A stretch of DNA of 47,918 bases from JBAXGW01 sp037139195 (GCA_037139195.1 JBAXGW010000032.1:1-47918); one strand, 5' to 3'; positions 1 to 8,873 are shown, counted from the first letter of the stretch. A program made the numbers and translations. Notes: generated by a model from the sequence alone, not told the origin.

Positions 1-22
1 CCTAAAGATAGGCATTTTTTAA

Positions 23-589
23 GATGAGCTAAGGGGATACCCAGTTAAATTAATTATAGAGTACAACGAAAATGGGACTTTAAAATCGTTCGAAGCAAAG
101 GTTATTCAAAAGGATATAGACAATGATTTAGCTTTAATAAAAATTAATGATGAAAACTTTAAAGCAGAAGCGATTAAATATTCTATTTGCGAAAGTGGCA
201 TGTTAAATGTTGGTGCAAGTGTGTTTACAATAGGTTATCCGTTTGCACTTGGTGGTATGGGAAAAGATGCCAAATTCACAGATGGGAAAGTTAGTGCAAA
301 GACCGGTTATGAAGGAGCAATTAATTCATTTCAAACTTCCATTCCTGTTCAACCAGGGAACAGTGGCGGTCCTGTTTTTAACGAAAAAGGGCAGTTAATA
401 GGTTTAATAAATGCTAAGTTTTCTGGTGGCGACAATGTTTCTTATGCTATTAAGCTCAATTATATCAAAAACATAATTGAACTTTTGCCCGAATCAATTG
501 TTCTGCCAGCAACATCCATTGAAAACTTAGGTTTAGAGGAAAAGATTAAAGCAATTTCGTCGCATGTGGTTTTAATTAAAATTAAATAA
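23..589 (+). CDS. Trypsin-like serine protease, 5'-incomplete
   Basis: C-terminal part of a chymotrypsin-fold (HtrA/trypsin-2-like) serine protease. The first ATG in frame is at 200, but the frame is open from 23 and the reading before 200 is clearly protease: it contains the DNDLALIKI stretch whose Asp (codon 125-127) fits the catalytic Asp. The nucleophile is in GNSGGPVFN (Ser codon 362-364), followed by GLINA and SYAIKLNYI, typical of the end of the domain. The catalytic His segment and any signal peptide are missing: an in-frame TAA lies at 20-22, so either the gene is broken there or the window starts on poor or rearranged sequence. Stops 2 nt before the next gene, so it was probably the head of the operon running to 4647. 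No PDZ domain follows. Family is sure; intactness is not. Confidence 0.75.
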   Translation, partial: DELRGYPVKLIIEYNENGTLKSFEAKVIQKDIDNDLALIKINDENFKAEAIKYSICESGMLNVGASVFTIGYPFALGGMGKDAKFTDGKVSAKTGYEGAINSFQTSIPVQPGNSGGPVFNEKGQLIGLINAKFSGGDNVSYAIKLNYIKNIIELLPESIVLPATSIENLGLEEKIKAISSHVVLIKIK

Positions 590-591
590 AC

Positions 592-1410
592 ATGATAAAA
601 TTATATTTTACTTCGCTTTTCCTAATCTGTAGTCTTTCTTTATTTTCTCAAGAGAATAAACCAAATGTGCTAGACAACGAATATACTCCACCCAGCAGTT
701 CTTTTTTAGGCAGCGTGCAATCTGATGAAAGTAGAGGGAAAGTGCCTTCAACAGTGAATAAACACAGTTTTAGGTTTAATATTACCGATTATCTGCATTC
801 GAATATTATGGGATTGTACGAATACAATATGTTGCCTCAATTATCTGCTACATTTGGTCTTGGAAGACCAGTTGGAAAAGATTGGATTACTTGGTTGTTT
901 CAAGATGAAATGTGGGGAGAAGAAATGGCAATTTCACAAGCTCATTCAGATATTTCTTATTTTCACATGCTTGATGAATGCAATTTTAAGTCAGGACTAT
1001 CCCTTTCAGCAACAATTCGCTTCTATTTATGTAAAGAGAATACTACTCATTTTTCTATGCCTTTTTTTGAAATTGGATTATTAAATATTCGTAGATCATA
1101 TACTATACAAAAATATTCAACATCATATAATTACAATTCGATACCCATTTCAAATGATGAAGACTTTAAAACAGATGCCACTAGTTTAATTGTTAACTTT
1201 GGCAAACAATGGAATAGAGGAGGAGGAAACTTAAAATTTAGCCATGAAATTAGTTGGGGCTTAGGTTTGAAGTTTCTGCGATATGATAAATATGATGCTG
1301 TAACCGAATTAACAACCACTACATATGAAAATAGTGGAACTAGAATTGCTGATATTATTCCATTTTTAGGTTTTACATATTCGATTGGTGTAGGCTGGAA
1401 AAAAGAATAA
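592..1410 (+). CDS. Secreted YTPPS-family protein, copy 1 (putative outer-membrane beta-barrel)
   Basis: 272 residues; not a family I can name. Residues 1-20 form a signal peptide ending LSLFSQ. The mature protein starts with a short linker containing LDNEYTPPSSSFLGSVQ, which recurs in the three neighbouring paralogs. Then come alternating polar/hydrophobic stretches with many aromatic residues, a conserved block (LHSNIMGLYEYNM then SATFGLGRP), a late block LKFSHEISWGLGLKFL, and an ending FTYSIGVGW followed by KKE. A C-terminal beta-strand ending in an aromatic residue is what BAM-dependent outer-membrane proteins use as a signal, so a small barrel is inferred. Starts 2 nt after the protease stop and lies 24 nt before copy 2, so co-transcription is likely. 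No enzyme motif seen. Confidence 0.8.
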   Translation: MIKLYFTSLFLICSLSLFSQENKPNVLDNEYTPPSSSFLGSVQSDESRGKVPSTVNKHSFRFNITDYLHSNIMGLYEYNMLPQLSATFGLGRPVGKDWITWLFQDEMWGEEMAISQAHSDISYFHMLDECNFKSGLSLSATIRFYLCKENTTHFSMPFFEIGLLNIRRSYTIQKYSTSYNYNSIPISNDEDFKTDATSLIVNFGKQWNRGGGNLKFSHEISWGLGLKFLRYDKYDAVTELTTTTYENSGTRIADIIPFLGFTYSIGVGWKKE

Positions 1411-1433
1411 TTAGAGCCAATTGTAATAGCTTT

Positions 1434-2249
1434 ATGGTACGATTATTTTTATTTTATGTTTTTATGTTTTTTTATTCTGCTTTGTTTTCACAAGAAAACA
1501 ATCAAAATGAGAAAGATAAAAATTACGTCCCACCCAAAAATACAATTCTTGGAAGTCAACAGTCGGAAGAAAGTGATGTATTTGATTCTGACATTAATGG
1601 TGCTATCCGATTTGATCTATTAAATCTTTCTCGTTATAATTTAATTTTTAATTATGAAAGAAAAATTAACGAAAACTTCTCTTTTACAGCAAAAATTGGA
1701 ATGCCTATATTAAGCGATAATATTCAAAAAAACACAGATATTGCATTAAACCAAGTATTTAAAGATACGCTAGAACAATCAATTATTAATTGCAGAACAT
1801 TAAGCACCTATTCTTCTTTCAAAGGTGGTTATATTTTTGGATTTTCTATTCGTTTATATGATAAAAAAAAGAAACAACTTAATTCGCATAAATTCTGCGA
1901 ATTGGCAGCACAAACAGCAGTAAGAAATTTTAAATGGGAAAGCAATTATTTTTTAAATGACTATTCAGATACAATTTATATTTCAGCCAACAAAGACCGA
2001 TTGATAACGACAAAAATATTTTTCAAACGAGGTTATCGTTGGAATATTGGTAAGGGTAAATATAGGTTTAGTCATGAATTCAGCTGGGGCGGTGGTATAA
2101 ACTTTTCTAGGATTAATAATTACCAGCAAAACCCTCATTTAAATGCACAAGGCAAAAGTTTTAATATATTAGAATGGGATAAGAGCAGAAGAACAGATTG
2201 GTCTGTATACTTCAGTGTTACATATTGCTTAGGACTTGGATGGATATAA
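1434..2249 (+). CDS. Secreted YTPPS-family protein, copy 2 (putative outer-membrane beta-barrel)
   Basis: 271 residues, paralog of the genes at 592, 2333 and 3847. Signal peptide at 1-20 (ends SALFSQ), then the family linker in the variant form NYVPPKNTILGSQQSEE. Shared blocks are LSRYNLIFNYERKINENFSF with GMP after it, a Trp-Asn-Ile-Gly-Lys-Gly segment leading into YRFSHEFSWGGGINFS, and the C-terminal strand VTYCLGLGWI. The body between the blocks is strongly diverged from copy 1, so the duplication is not recent. Role unknown; the strand pattern and terminal aromatic point to an outer-membrane barrel. There are 23 nt between the copy 1 stop and this start. Confidence 0.78.
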   Translation: MVRLFLFYVFMFFYSALFSQENNQNEKDKNYVPPKNTILGSQQSEESDVFDSDINGAIRFDLLNLSRYNLIFNYERKINENFSFTAKIGMPILSDNIQKNTDIALNQVFKDTLEQSIINCRTLSTYSSFKGGYIFGFSIRLYDKKKKQLNSHKFCELAAQTAVRNFKWESNYFLNDYSDTIYISANKDRLITTKIFFKRGYRWNIGKGKYRFSHEFSWGGGINFSRINNYQQNPHLNAQGKSFNILEWDKSRRTDWSVYFSVTYCLGLGWI

Positions 2250-2332
2250 GATGAAAACATGAAAATTTAACTAGCATTATGATAAAAAATCATCAAGATA
2301 TAAATATCACAAACCGAAATCAATCAAAAACA

Positions 2333-3136
2333 ATGAAATACCTTTTTCTCTTGTTCTTCTATTTGATATATTCTAGTTCTTATGCTCAAGTAGCAACACC
2401 AAATATTCTTGATAATACCTATACGCCTCCATCAAATACAATTTTTGGAAGTCAAAATGCTATAAATACGCTAAATATCAGTACTAGCGCAAGAAATTTT
2501 ATTCCAAATAATAATAACTTTAAGCTAAATATTTCAAATATTGTGCGATCAAATATTGTGTTTTTATATGAACGCAGCTTTAATTCAAAAGTTTCAATTA
2601 TTATGGGAGGCGGAATGCCATTTGAAAAAGACTTTATATACAATACTTTCTTAGATATGTATTCAAATATTTTTAATACTCAAGTTTCAAGTAGCGATTT
2701 AACATATCAAGAATTTATCAACGGAGCAAAATATAAAAAAGGATATATATTATCAGGTTCATTTCGGTTATTTGATAATAATAAATACTACGAAATTGGT
2801 ATTGAAAGAGTAGGTAGAACTTTGAATTACGACACAGCAACGGTTGCAAATAACTATGAAAAACGATTGATATTAGATCAAAAAATCAATACTGCTATTA
2901 CAAGTTATTTTTGTAATATGGGCTGGCAATTTAATTCTGGGGACAATAAATTTAAGTTATCGCACGAGTTATCATTTGGCATTGGGATTAAGGTATTATC
3001 GTATGATTCGTATAATGCAAACAATATTGTATTTCTAGGAAGCCTCCAAGAGCAAGTTTATACGAAAAATGGATTAAAAGAAAAAAAAACTATGCCATTT
3101 ATAGGTTTTAATTATAATATTGGATTTGGTTGGTAA
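2333..3136 (+). CDS. Secreted YTPPS-family protein, copy 3 (putative outer-membrane beta-barrel)
   Basis: The frame is open from an ATG at 2279, but I take the ATG at 2333: it gives a clean signal peptide (MKYLFLLFFYLIYSSSYAQ) and a length of 267, matching the sister genes (266-272). The 18 extra upstream residues are polar and would spoil the signal peptide. Mature start has NILDNTYTPPSNTIFGSQ; later blocks are IVRSNIVFLYERSF with GGGMP, NKFKLSHELSFGIGIKVLS, and the terminal strand FNYNIGFGW, which ends exactly on Trp like copy 4. Followed 19 nt later by a lipoprotein gene. Function unknown. Confidence 0.78.
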   Translation: MKYLFLLFFYLIYSSSYAQVATPNILDNTYTPPSNTIFGSQNAINTLNISTSARNFIPNNNNFKLNISNIVRSNIVFLYERSFNSKVSIIMGGGMPFEKDFIYNTFLDMYSNIFNTQVSSSDLTYQEFINGAKYKKGYILSGSFRLFDNNKYYEIGIERVGRTLNYDTATVANNYEKRLILDQKINTAITSYFCNMGWQFNSGDNKFKLSHELSFGIGIKVLSYDSYNANNIVFLGSLQEQVYTKNGLKEKKTMPFIGFNYNIGFGW

Positions 3137-3155
3137 TAAATTAAAATGACTTAAA

Positions 3156-3836
3156 ATGAAACAAAGAATATCACTTGCATTTATTATCGTGAATATTTTA
3201 TTTGCTTTATCATCTTGCACCGACAAGTTTGAAGCAGAACCAGCACCTGAGCCAAATTTTACTATTGAAAGTGACACCATGTTCTTGGAGGATATTGTAG
3301 ATGGCAAATTAACTTTTTCAGTTGAAAACCCTATCCCTAAATGCTATTACTATTGGAATTCCAGTGTAGACCTTGTTAATAATAACTCCTATAATATCAA
3401 TGGGAAAGAAGGCAATGATTATTCAATAACAATAACTGAAATTGGAACATATACAATTCAACTAAGTGCGGTAAATAATGGCGGTCTAAAACAAATTCAA
3501 AAAAAATTTTACGTGCAATACAAGCCATTACCTCTTTTCACATTTTCAGGCTCTATTTCAAGTTATTCTGGTTACAAAATTTGTTCATGTAGTTTCTATA
3601 TAGATGACCCTTATTATACCTCAAATTTAATTAAAACAATCTATTTTTCGGAATTAAATAGTGCTGAAAATTATAATTTTTCCGCAGATATAAATTCATT
3701 TTACACTAACCAACCGAGCAGTTTGACCTTATTTGCAAGGGTTAGATATAAAATAGGCACTAGCTACTACACAACTGATCTTTCGTGCTATTTCAATACA
3801 AACACATCAACACAATCAAATAATTTCCAGTTTTAA
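3156..3836 (+). CDS. Lipoprotein with a PKD-like domain
   Basis: 226 residues. N-terminus is a lipoprotein signal: MKQRISLAFIIVNIL then FALSSC, with the acylated Cys at 21. Residues about 35-125 look like a PKD/immunoglobulin-like beta-sandwich: FSVENPIPKCYYYWN, then YSITITEIGTYTIQLSAVNN and KFYVQYKP, the usual pattern of a domain with a GTYT turn and an A-V-N-N-G end. The C-terminal 100 residues (from FTFSGS) are another beta-rich segment rich in Ser and Tyr, which I do not recognise. It sits between copies 3 and 4 of the barrel family, 19 nt after one and 10 nt before the other, so it may be a surface partner of these proteins. That role is inference from position only. Confidence 0.72.
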   Translation: MKQRISLAFIIVNILFALSSCTDKFEAEPAPEPNFTIESDTMFLEDIVDGKLTFSVENPIPKCYYYWNSSVDLVNNNSYNINGKEGNDYSITITEIGTYTIQLSAVNNGGLKQIQKKFYVQYKPLPLFTFSGSISSYSGYKICSCSFYIDDPYYTSNLIKTIYFSELNSAENYNFSADINSFYTNQPSSLTLFARVRYKIGTSYYTTDLSCYFNTNTSTQSNNFQF

Positions 3837-3846
3837 ATAATTAACT

Positions 3847-4647
3847 ATGTTAAACATAACCACAAAATTATTAATCAATCTAGTATTAATAATTTTATTT
3901 GAGAATTTCTCATTTGGTCAAATCAATTCGCAAAATCCACTTGATAATCAGTATACTCCACCTAGTAATTGCGTGTTAGGAAGCTCACAAACACTAGCAA
4001 ATAGACCTTCAAGTTCGAGTGAATGCAATAGCAACGCTATACGGTTTAATGCAAGCAGTTTGGTTCGCTCAAATTTAATGTTTATGTATGAAAAAAAGTT
4101 GGCTGAAAATTTATCCGTAACAGGCAGCTTTGGCATTTCAACAGGATTTGATAATGTATTATTATTTTTACTAGAAGATGATGCTATTTTACAAAATCAT
4201 TCAGAAACAATTGACTATTATTTATTAATGTCTGAATCTAGATTTAAAAATGGATATTTGGGCCAATTGTCAATTCGAATTTATAGAGATATTGATTATG
4301 ATTTTTTGCGATATTTTGATTTCTGCTTTGCTTCAAGCAGAAGGAATATTGAATTTCCTGAATTTGGACCCAATCAACCAATTATCGCTGAGAGTGATAA
4401 AATTGTTGTTAATAGTTTATATGGAACCATTGGAAACCAGTGGAATGTTGGAACTGGTAAAGTAAAATTCTCGCACGAATTTAGTGTCGGTTTTGGCGTT
4501 AAAACAATAAATACTAAATTTTACGAAGAAACCTATAAATATAACGGTAGTTCTGAAGAATTTTATGCCTATACAACCAATGGTGAACGTTTAACAAAAC
4601 TTTATCCGTATTTTAGTTTTACATATTGTTTTGGAATTGGCTGGTAA
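3847..4647 (+). CDS. Secreted YTPPS-family protein, copy 4 (putative outer-membrane beta-barrel)
   Basis: 266 residues, last member of the tandem set. Signal peptide about 1-25, ending ENFSFGQ; then NPLDNQYTPPSNCVLGSSQT. Family blocks: SSLVRSNLMFMYEKKLAENL with SFGIS, WNVGTGKVKFSHEFSVGFGV, and the terminal strand FTYCFGIGW ending on the last Trp. Unlike copies 1-3 it has Cys residues in the linker (NCVLG) and just before (ECNSN). No terminator hairpin was seen in the 28 nt before the convergent pentapeptide gene. Function unknown; barrel fold inferred from strand pattern and terminal aromatic. Confidence 0.78.
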   Translation: MLNITTKLLINLVLIILFENFSFGQINSQNPLDNQYTPPSNCVLGSSQTLANRPSSSSECNSNAIRFNASSLVRSNLMFMYEKKLAENLSVTGSFGISTGFDNVLLFLLEDDAILQNHSETIDYYLLMSESRFKNGYLGQLSIRIYRDIDYDFLRYFDFCFASSRRNIEFPEFGPNQPIIAESDKIVVNSLYGTIGNQWNVGTGKVKFSHEFSVGFGVKTINTKFYEETYKYNGSSEEFYAYTTNGERLTKLYPYFSFTYCFGIGW

Positions 4648-4675
4648 TTTTTTAAAATTGCTTACAACCATTATT

Positions 4676-5251
4676 TTACTCAACTATAATATTATAAAAC
4701 GCTAAAAGCCCTGGAAGCTGATTAAGCGAAAATTTGGCTTTGCCTATTTTATTGTCATTGGGATTTAAATATATATTTTTAGAGGTTGAAAAGTCTGCTT
4801 TTACAAGAATTGAATGAAAAAATTGTGTATTCATCAAATTGCAATTTTCAAATTTTGAATCCGACAAATCAGCATCAGAGAAGTTAACTGATTCAAGCGA
4901 AGTATTTAAAAATTTGGTCTTTTTTAAATTTTTCTTAATAAATGAAGCAAAATCGAGGATGCAATCCGAAAAAGAAACATTGAACAAAAAGTCTTTGCAT
5001 GCATAAAAATCAATGCCAATTAGTTTGCTTTGTTCAAAAATAACCGTTTTTAACCCTGTATCTGGTAATATTGCATTTGCGAAGTTGCATGAATCAAATT
5101 TACAATCTATAAAATCGCAATTCGAAAAAATAGTTTCAATAAATTTGCAATTAATGAAATAGCACTGCTCAAAAGTCTTATTTTTTACCTCTTTACTAGA
5201 TATATCAACATCTCGATATTCTTTTTTTAAAATATAGTTTTCTTCAATCAT
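4676..5251 (-). CDS. Pentapeptide-repeat protein
   Basis: 191 residues, most of it A(D/N)LxX-type five-residue repeats, for example FINCKFIETIF, FIDCKFDSCNF, VNFSDADLSDSKFENCNL. Such repeats fold into a right-handed square beta-helix. The end (NPNDNKIGKAKFSLNQLPGLL) is a non-repeat cap that I recall from many Bacteroidota members of the family. No signal peptide, so cytoplasmic. Some relatives (Qnr, McbG) protect DNA gyrase, but most have no known role and nothing here supports a resistance function. Transcribed away from guaB, with its own promoter-like box at 5272-5279, and convergent with the barrel cluster. Confidence 0.85.
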   Translation of the reverse strand: MIEENYILKKEYRDVDISSKEVKNKTFEQCYFINCKFIETIFSNCDFIDCKFDSCNFANAILPDTGLKTVIFEQSKLIGIDFYACKDFLFNVSFSDCILDFASFIKKNLKKTKFLNTSLESVNFSDADLSDSKFENCNLMNTQFFHSILVKADFSTSKNIYLNPNDNKIGKAKFSLNQLPGLLAFYNIIVE

Positions 5252-5271
5252 ATTTTTGAATCTTTTATCTG

Positions 5272-5279
5272 CAAAATTA
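5272..5279 (-). promoter_or_regulatory. Promoter -7 box for the pentapeptide gene
   Basis: Minus-strand TAATTTTG matches the Bacteroidota -7 consensus TAnnTTTG, about 20 nt upstream of the start codon. I see no good TTTG -33 element at the expected distance. Confidence 0.45.
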
Positions 5280-5344
5280 GGAATAAAATAGTCTTAAATA
5301 TATGTTAAAATCATTAATTTCTTTTCAGTTGTCATTAGAATTTA

Positions 5345-5352
5345 TAATTTTG
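5345..5352 (+). promoter_or_regulatory. Promoter -7 box for guaB
   Basis: TAATTTTG (TAnnTTTG) lies 26 nt before the guaB ATG. The only TTG upstream, at 5329-5331, is 13 nt away rather than the usual 18-20, so the -33 part is weak. Together with the box at 5272-5279 this makes a divergent promoter region. Confidence 0.5.
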
Positions 5353-5378
5353 CTTAATTATTTTAGATTATAAAATTC

Positions 5379-6854
5379 ATGATGGAAGAATACTTAAAAC
5401 AGAAATTCCTTGGAGAAGGAATAACTTATGACGACGTCCTACTTGTACCAGCATATTCAGAAGTTTTACCTCGCGATGTAAATACTTCAACTTTATTTAG
5501 TAGAAATATAAAAATAAATATTCCAATTGTTTCAGCTGCAATGGATACCGTTACAGAATCGCGTTTAGCAATTGCCATTGCTCAAGAAGGTGGAATAGGA
5601 GTTCTGCATAAAAACATGACCATTGAACAACAAGCTGACAAGGTTAGAAAAGTTAAACGTTCTGAAAACGGTATGATTTTCGACCCAGTTACAATGGATG
5701 TTAATTCAACAGTTAACGACGCTCTTCAATTGATGAAAGAACATAAAATTGGGGGGATACCTGTTGTAGATAAAGAAGGCAAACTACTAGGAATTGTAAC
5801 TAATAGAGATTTGCGTTTTGAAAGAAACTTAGAACGACCAATTAAGGAAGTTATGACCAAAGATAATTTAGTTACAACTACCGAACAAACTGATTGGGAA
5901 AAAGCTGCTGATATACTACAGCACCATAAAATTGAAAAGTTGCTAGTTGTAGATAAAAATTATAAGCTAGTTGGCTTAATAACATACAAGGATATCATTA
6001 AAGTAAAATCTCATCCATATTCTAGTAAAGATTCATTCGGAAGATTAAGAGTAGCTGCAGCTGTTGGTGTTACAGCTGATACTTTAGATCGAGTGGCTGC
6101 ATTAGTTAAATCGGGAGTAGATGCTATTGTTGTTGATACAGCACATGGACACTCAAAAGGAGTTATTGACATGGTGCGTAAAGTACGTCAAACATTCAAA
6201 AATCTTGATGTTATTGGCGGAAATATCGCAACTGCAGAAGCTGCCCTTGCCCTTGCTGCTGCTGGAGCTGATGGTGTTAAAGTAGGAATTGGGCCTGGGT
6301 CAATATGCACAACACGTGTAGTTGCAGGAGTGGGTGTTCCTCAACTATCAGCAGTTATGAATGTAGCCTATGCACTTAAAGGTTCAGGAATTCCTGTTAT
6401 TGCAGATGGAGGAATAAGATATACTGGCGATATTGTTAAAGCGATTGTAGGCGGTGCTGATACAATTATGGCAGGTTCTATGTTTGCAGGTGTTGAAGAA
6501 GCTCCTGGCGATACTATCATTTATGAGGGCAGAAAATTCAAAGTGTATCGTGGAATGGGATCAATTGAAGCAATGCAGCAAGGATCAAAAGACCGCTATT
6601 TCCAAGATGCCGAAGACGATATTAAAAAACTCGTGCCAGAAGGTATTGTAGGAAGAGTTCCTTTTAAAGGTTCTTTAAATGAAGTAGTTCATCAATTAAC
6701 CGGTGGATTAAGAGCAGGAATGGGCTATTGCGGAGCAAACAATATTGAAGAACTTAAAAAAGCTCAGTTTGTTAAAATCACAAATGCAGGTATCTTGGAA
6801 AGTCATCCTCACGATGTAGTAATAACAAGAGAAGCACCAAATTATTCAAGATAA
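5379..6854 (+). CDS. guaB: Inosine-5'-monophosphate dehydrogenase
   Basis: 491 residues, full length. Oxidises IMP to XMP with NAD+, the committed step of GTP synthesis, in the cytoplasm. The barrel starts at YDDVLLVPAYSEVLPRDV; two CBS domains occupy about 100-208 (IGGIPVVD... and IEKLLVVD...); the catalytic loop GIGPGSICTTR carries the thioimidate Cys at 310; the mobile flap is YRGMGSIEAMQQGS, followed by KDRYFQ. The C-terminal GYCGANNIEELK segment is the cation-binding end. The start has two adjacent ATG codons (5379 and 5382); either is possible. Twenty-four nt separate it from the PPIase genes downstream, so it probably heads a guaB-PPIase transcript. Confidence 0.98.
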   Translation: MMEEYLKQKFLGEGITYDDVLLVPAYSEVLPRDVNTSTLFSRNIKINIPIVSAAMDTVTESRLAIAIAQEGGIGVLHKNMTIEQQADKVRKVKRSENGMIFDPVTMDVNSTVNDALQLMKEHKIGGIPVVDKEGKLLGIVTNRDLRFERNLERPIKEVMTKDNLVTTTEQTDWEKAADILQHHKIEKLLVVDKNYKLVGLITYKDIIKVKSHPYSSKDSFGRLRVAAAVGVTADTLDRVAALVKSGVDAIVVDTAHGHSKGVIDMVRKVRQTFKNLDVIGGNIATAEAALALAAAGADGVKVGIGPGSICTTRVVAGVGVPQLSAVMNVAYALKGSGIPVIADGGIRYTGDIVKAIVGGADTIMAGSMFAGVEEAPGDTIIYEGRKFKVYRGMGSIEAMQQGSKDRYFQDAEDDIKKLVPEGIVGRVPFKGSLNEVVHQLTGGLRAGMGYCGANNIEELKKAQFVKITNAGILESHPHDVVITREAPNYSR

Positions 6855-6878
6855 ATAAACCCTAATATTATAAAACAA

Positions 6879-8867
6879 ATGAAAAAAATAGTTGCTTTAA
6901 GTGTATTAGTAATTAGCTCACTTATCTCATCAAACTCATGGTCGCAATCAAACGATCCAATATTAATGACCATTGGTGGCGACAAAATAACAAAGTCGGA
7001 ATTTGAAAGTGTTTATAAGAAAAACAATGTTAAAACCGATGCAATAGATAAAAAATCATTGGAAGAATATCTTGATTTATATGTGAATTTTAAGTTAAAG
7101 GTTAAAGAGGCAGATGAATTGGGTCTTGATACTGTTTCTTCATTTGTTTCAGAATTAAAAGGCTATAGAAAACAATTAGCACAGCCATATTTAACAGATA
7201 AAGAGGTTACAAATAAGATTTTAGAAGAAGCTTACGAAAGAAGTAAATGGGACGTCAGAGCTAGCCATATTTTGATTAAAGTTGAAGAAGATGCGCTTCC
7301 AAAAGATACGCTAATTGCCTATAATAAAATTATAGCAATTAGAGACCGTGCTTTAAAAGGTGAAGATTTTGGAAAGCTTGCAGTAGAATTTTCTGATGAT
7401 CCTTCTGCTAAAGGAATGGCTGCTTCAAATGGTCGTCCTGCGATGAAAGGTAATAGTGGAGATTTAGGATATTTTACCGTTTTTCAAATGGTTTATCCTT
7501 TTGAAAGAGCTGCTTTCACCACTGAACCTGGGAAAGTTTCAATGCCTGTAAGAACAAAATTTGGGTATCATATTCTTAAAATTGTGGATAAAAGACCAGC
7601 AAGAGGTCAAATTACGGTTGCTCATATTATGATTCGCACTAAAGACGAGATGACTTCAGATGAAAAAAACAAAGCAAAAGACAAAATTTTTGAGATTTAT
7701 GAAAAGGCAAATAATAATGAAGATTTTGCAGATTTAGCTATGCGCTTTTCAGACGATAAAGGCTCGGGAGCTAAAGGTGGAGTTTTACCTGCATTTGGCA
7801 CTGGAAGAATGGTGCCAGAATTTGAAGAAGCAGCTTTTGCACTTCAAAAAAATGGAGATATAAGTAAACCATTTCAAACTATGTATGGATGGCATATTAT
7901 AAAAAGAATTGAGAAAAAAGATATTCCTACTTTCGATGAGTCAAAAAATGATTTGAAACTTAAAATTTCAAGAGATTCAAGAGCTCAACTTCCTAAAGAA
8001 GCTGTTATTGAAAAACTTAAAAAAGAGTATAAGTTTAAATTAACAAAAAAATCGAAAGATGATTTTTATTCAGTAGTTGATTCTACAATTTTCAAAGGAA
8101 CATGGGCTGCTTCAAAAGCAGACAAACTTTCTAAGACTGTTTTCAAAATCGCAGATGTTACATATTCTCAAAAAGATTTTGCAAATTATATTGAATCACG
8201 TCAAACAAATCGTCCAGCAATATCAATTGAAGTATTAGTAAATCAAATGTTCGATAAATTTGTTGAAGAGAAAGTACTAGATTATGAAGATACTCAATTA
8301 GAAAGAAAATATGCTGACTTTAAATCTTTGATGAAAGAATATCGTGATGGCATATTATTATTTGAACTTACTGACCAAAAGGTATGGTCAAAAGCAGTTA
8401 AAGATAGCACTGGATTAATGAATTTTTATACTGCAAATAAAGATAATTATATGTGGGGTAAAAGAATAGATGCAACAATCTATACTTGTGCAAATGAGAC
8501 TATTGCGAAAACTGTTAGAGAAAAATTGCAAAAACAAGGTATTGCTCAAACAGATTTATTAGAAGAAATAAACAAAGACTCTCAATTAAATTTGAAAATT
8601 GAAAGTACTATTTATTCTAAAGATGATAATAAAATTATTGATGGAATTGATTGGAAAGTTGGTACAACTGAAAATATTCATTCTGATAATTCGGTTGTTT
8701 TTGTTGTTGTTAAAGAGATATTAAACCCTCAGCCGAAAACACTTGCAGAAGCAAAAGGTATTATTACTGCAGATTATCAAAACTATTTAGAAAAACAATG
8801 GATAAATTCGTTGAAATCGAAATACAAGGTTGAAATAAACAAAGATGTGCTATCAACAATTAAATAA
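6879..8867 (+). CDS. Periplasmic PpiC-type peptidyl-prolyl isomerase, two parvulin domains
   Basis: 662 residues. Signal peptide about 1-22 (ends SNSWSQ). After an N-terminal SurA/trigger-like segment come two parvulin domains: about 125-240 (RASHILIKVEEDA, then GNSGDLGYFTVFQMVYPFE and FGYHILKIVDKR) and about 245-352 (VAHIMIRTKDEM, GGVLPAFGTGRMVPEFE, YGWHIIKRIEKK). The C-terminal third (about 370-662) is a helical and mixed extension not found in E. coli SurA. Expected to act as a chaperone or isomerase for outer-membrane and secreted proteins. First of three such genes in a row; only 6 nt before the next. Confidence 0.93.
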   Translation: MKKIVALSVLVISSLISSNSWSQSNDPILMTIGGDKITKSEFESVYKKNNVKTDAIDKKSLEEYLDLYVNFKLKVKEADELGLDTVSSFVSELKGYRKQLAQPYLTDKEVTNKILEEAYERSKWDVRASHILIKVEEDALPKDTLIAYNKIIAIRDRALKGEDFGKLAVEFSDDPSAKGMAASNGRPAMKGNSGDLGYFTVFQMVYPFERAAFTTEPGKVSMPVRTKFGYHILKIVDKRPARGQITVAHIMIRTKDEMTSDEKNKAKDKIFEIYEKANNNEDFADLAMRFSDDKGSGAKGGVLPAFGTGRMVPEFEEAAFALQKNGDISKPFQTMYGWHIIKRIEKKDIPTFDESKNDLKLKISRDSRAQLPKEAVIEKLKKEYKFKLTKKSKDDFYSVVDSTIFKGTWAASKADKLSKTVFKIADVTYSQKDFANYIESRQTNRPAISIEVLVNQMFDKFVEEKVLDYEDTQLERKYADFKSLMKEYRDGILLFELTDQKVWSKAVKDSTGLMNFYTANKDNYMWGKRIDATIYTCANETIAKTVREKLQKQGIAQTDLLEEINKDSQLNLKIESTIYSKDDNKIIDGIDWKVGTTENIHSDNSVVFVVVKEILNPQPKTLAEAKGIITADYQNYLEKQWINSLKSKYKVEINKDVLSTIK

Positions 8868-8873
8868 TTTTTA

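Noticed and set aside
2279..2332. Earlier ATG for barrel copy 3
   Set aside because: It would put 18 polar residues before a clean signal peptide and make the protein longer than its three sisters.
4676..5251. Quinolone-resistance (Qnr) protein
   Set aside because: Pentapeptide repeats alone do not show gyrase protection, and the loops typical of Qnr proteins were not recognised.
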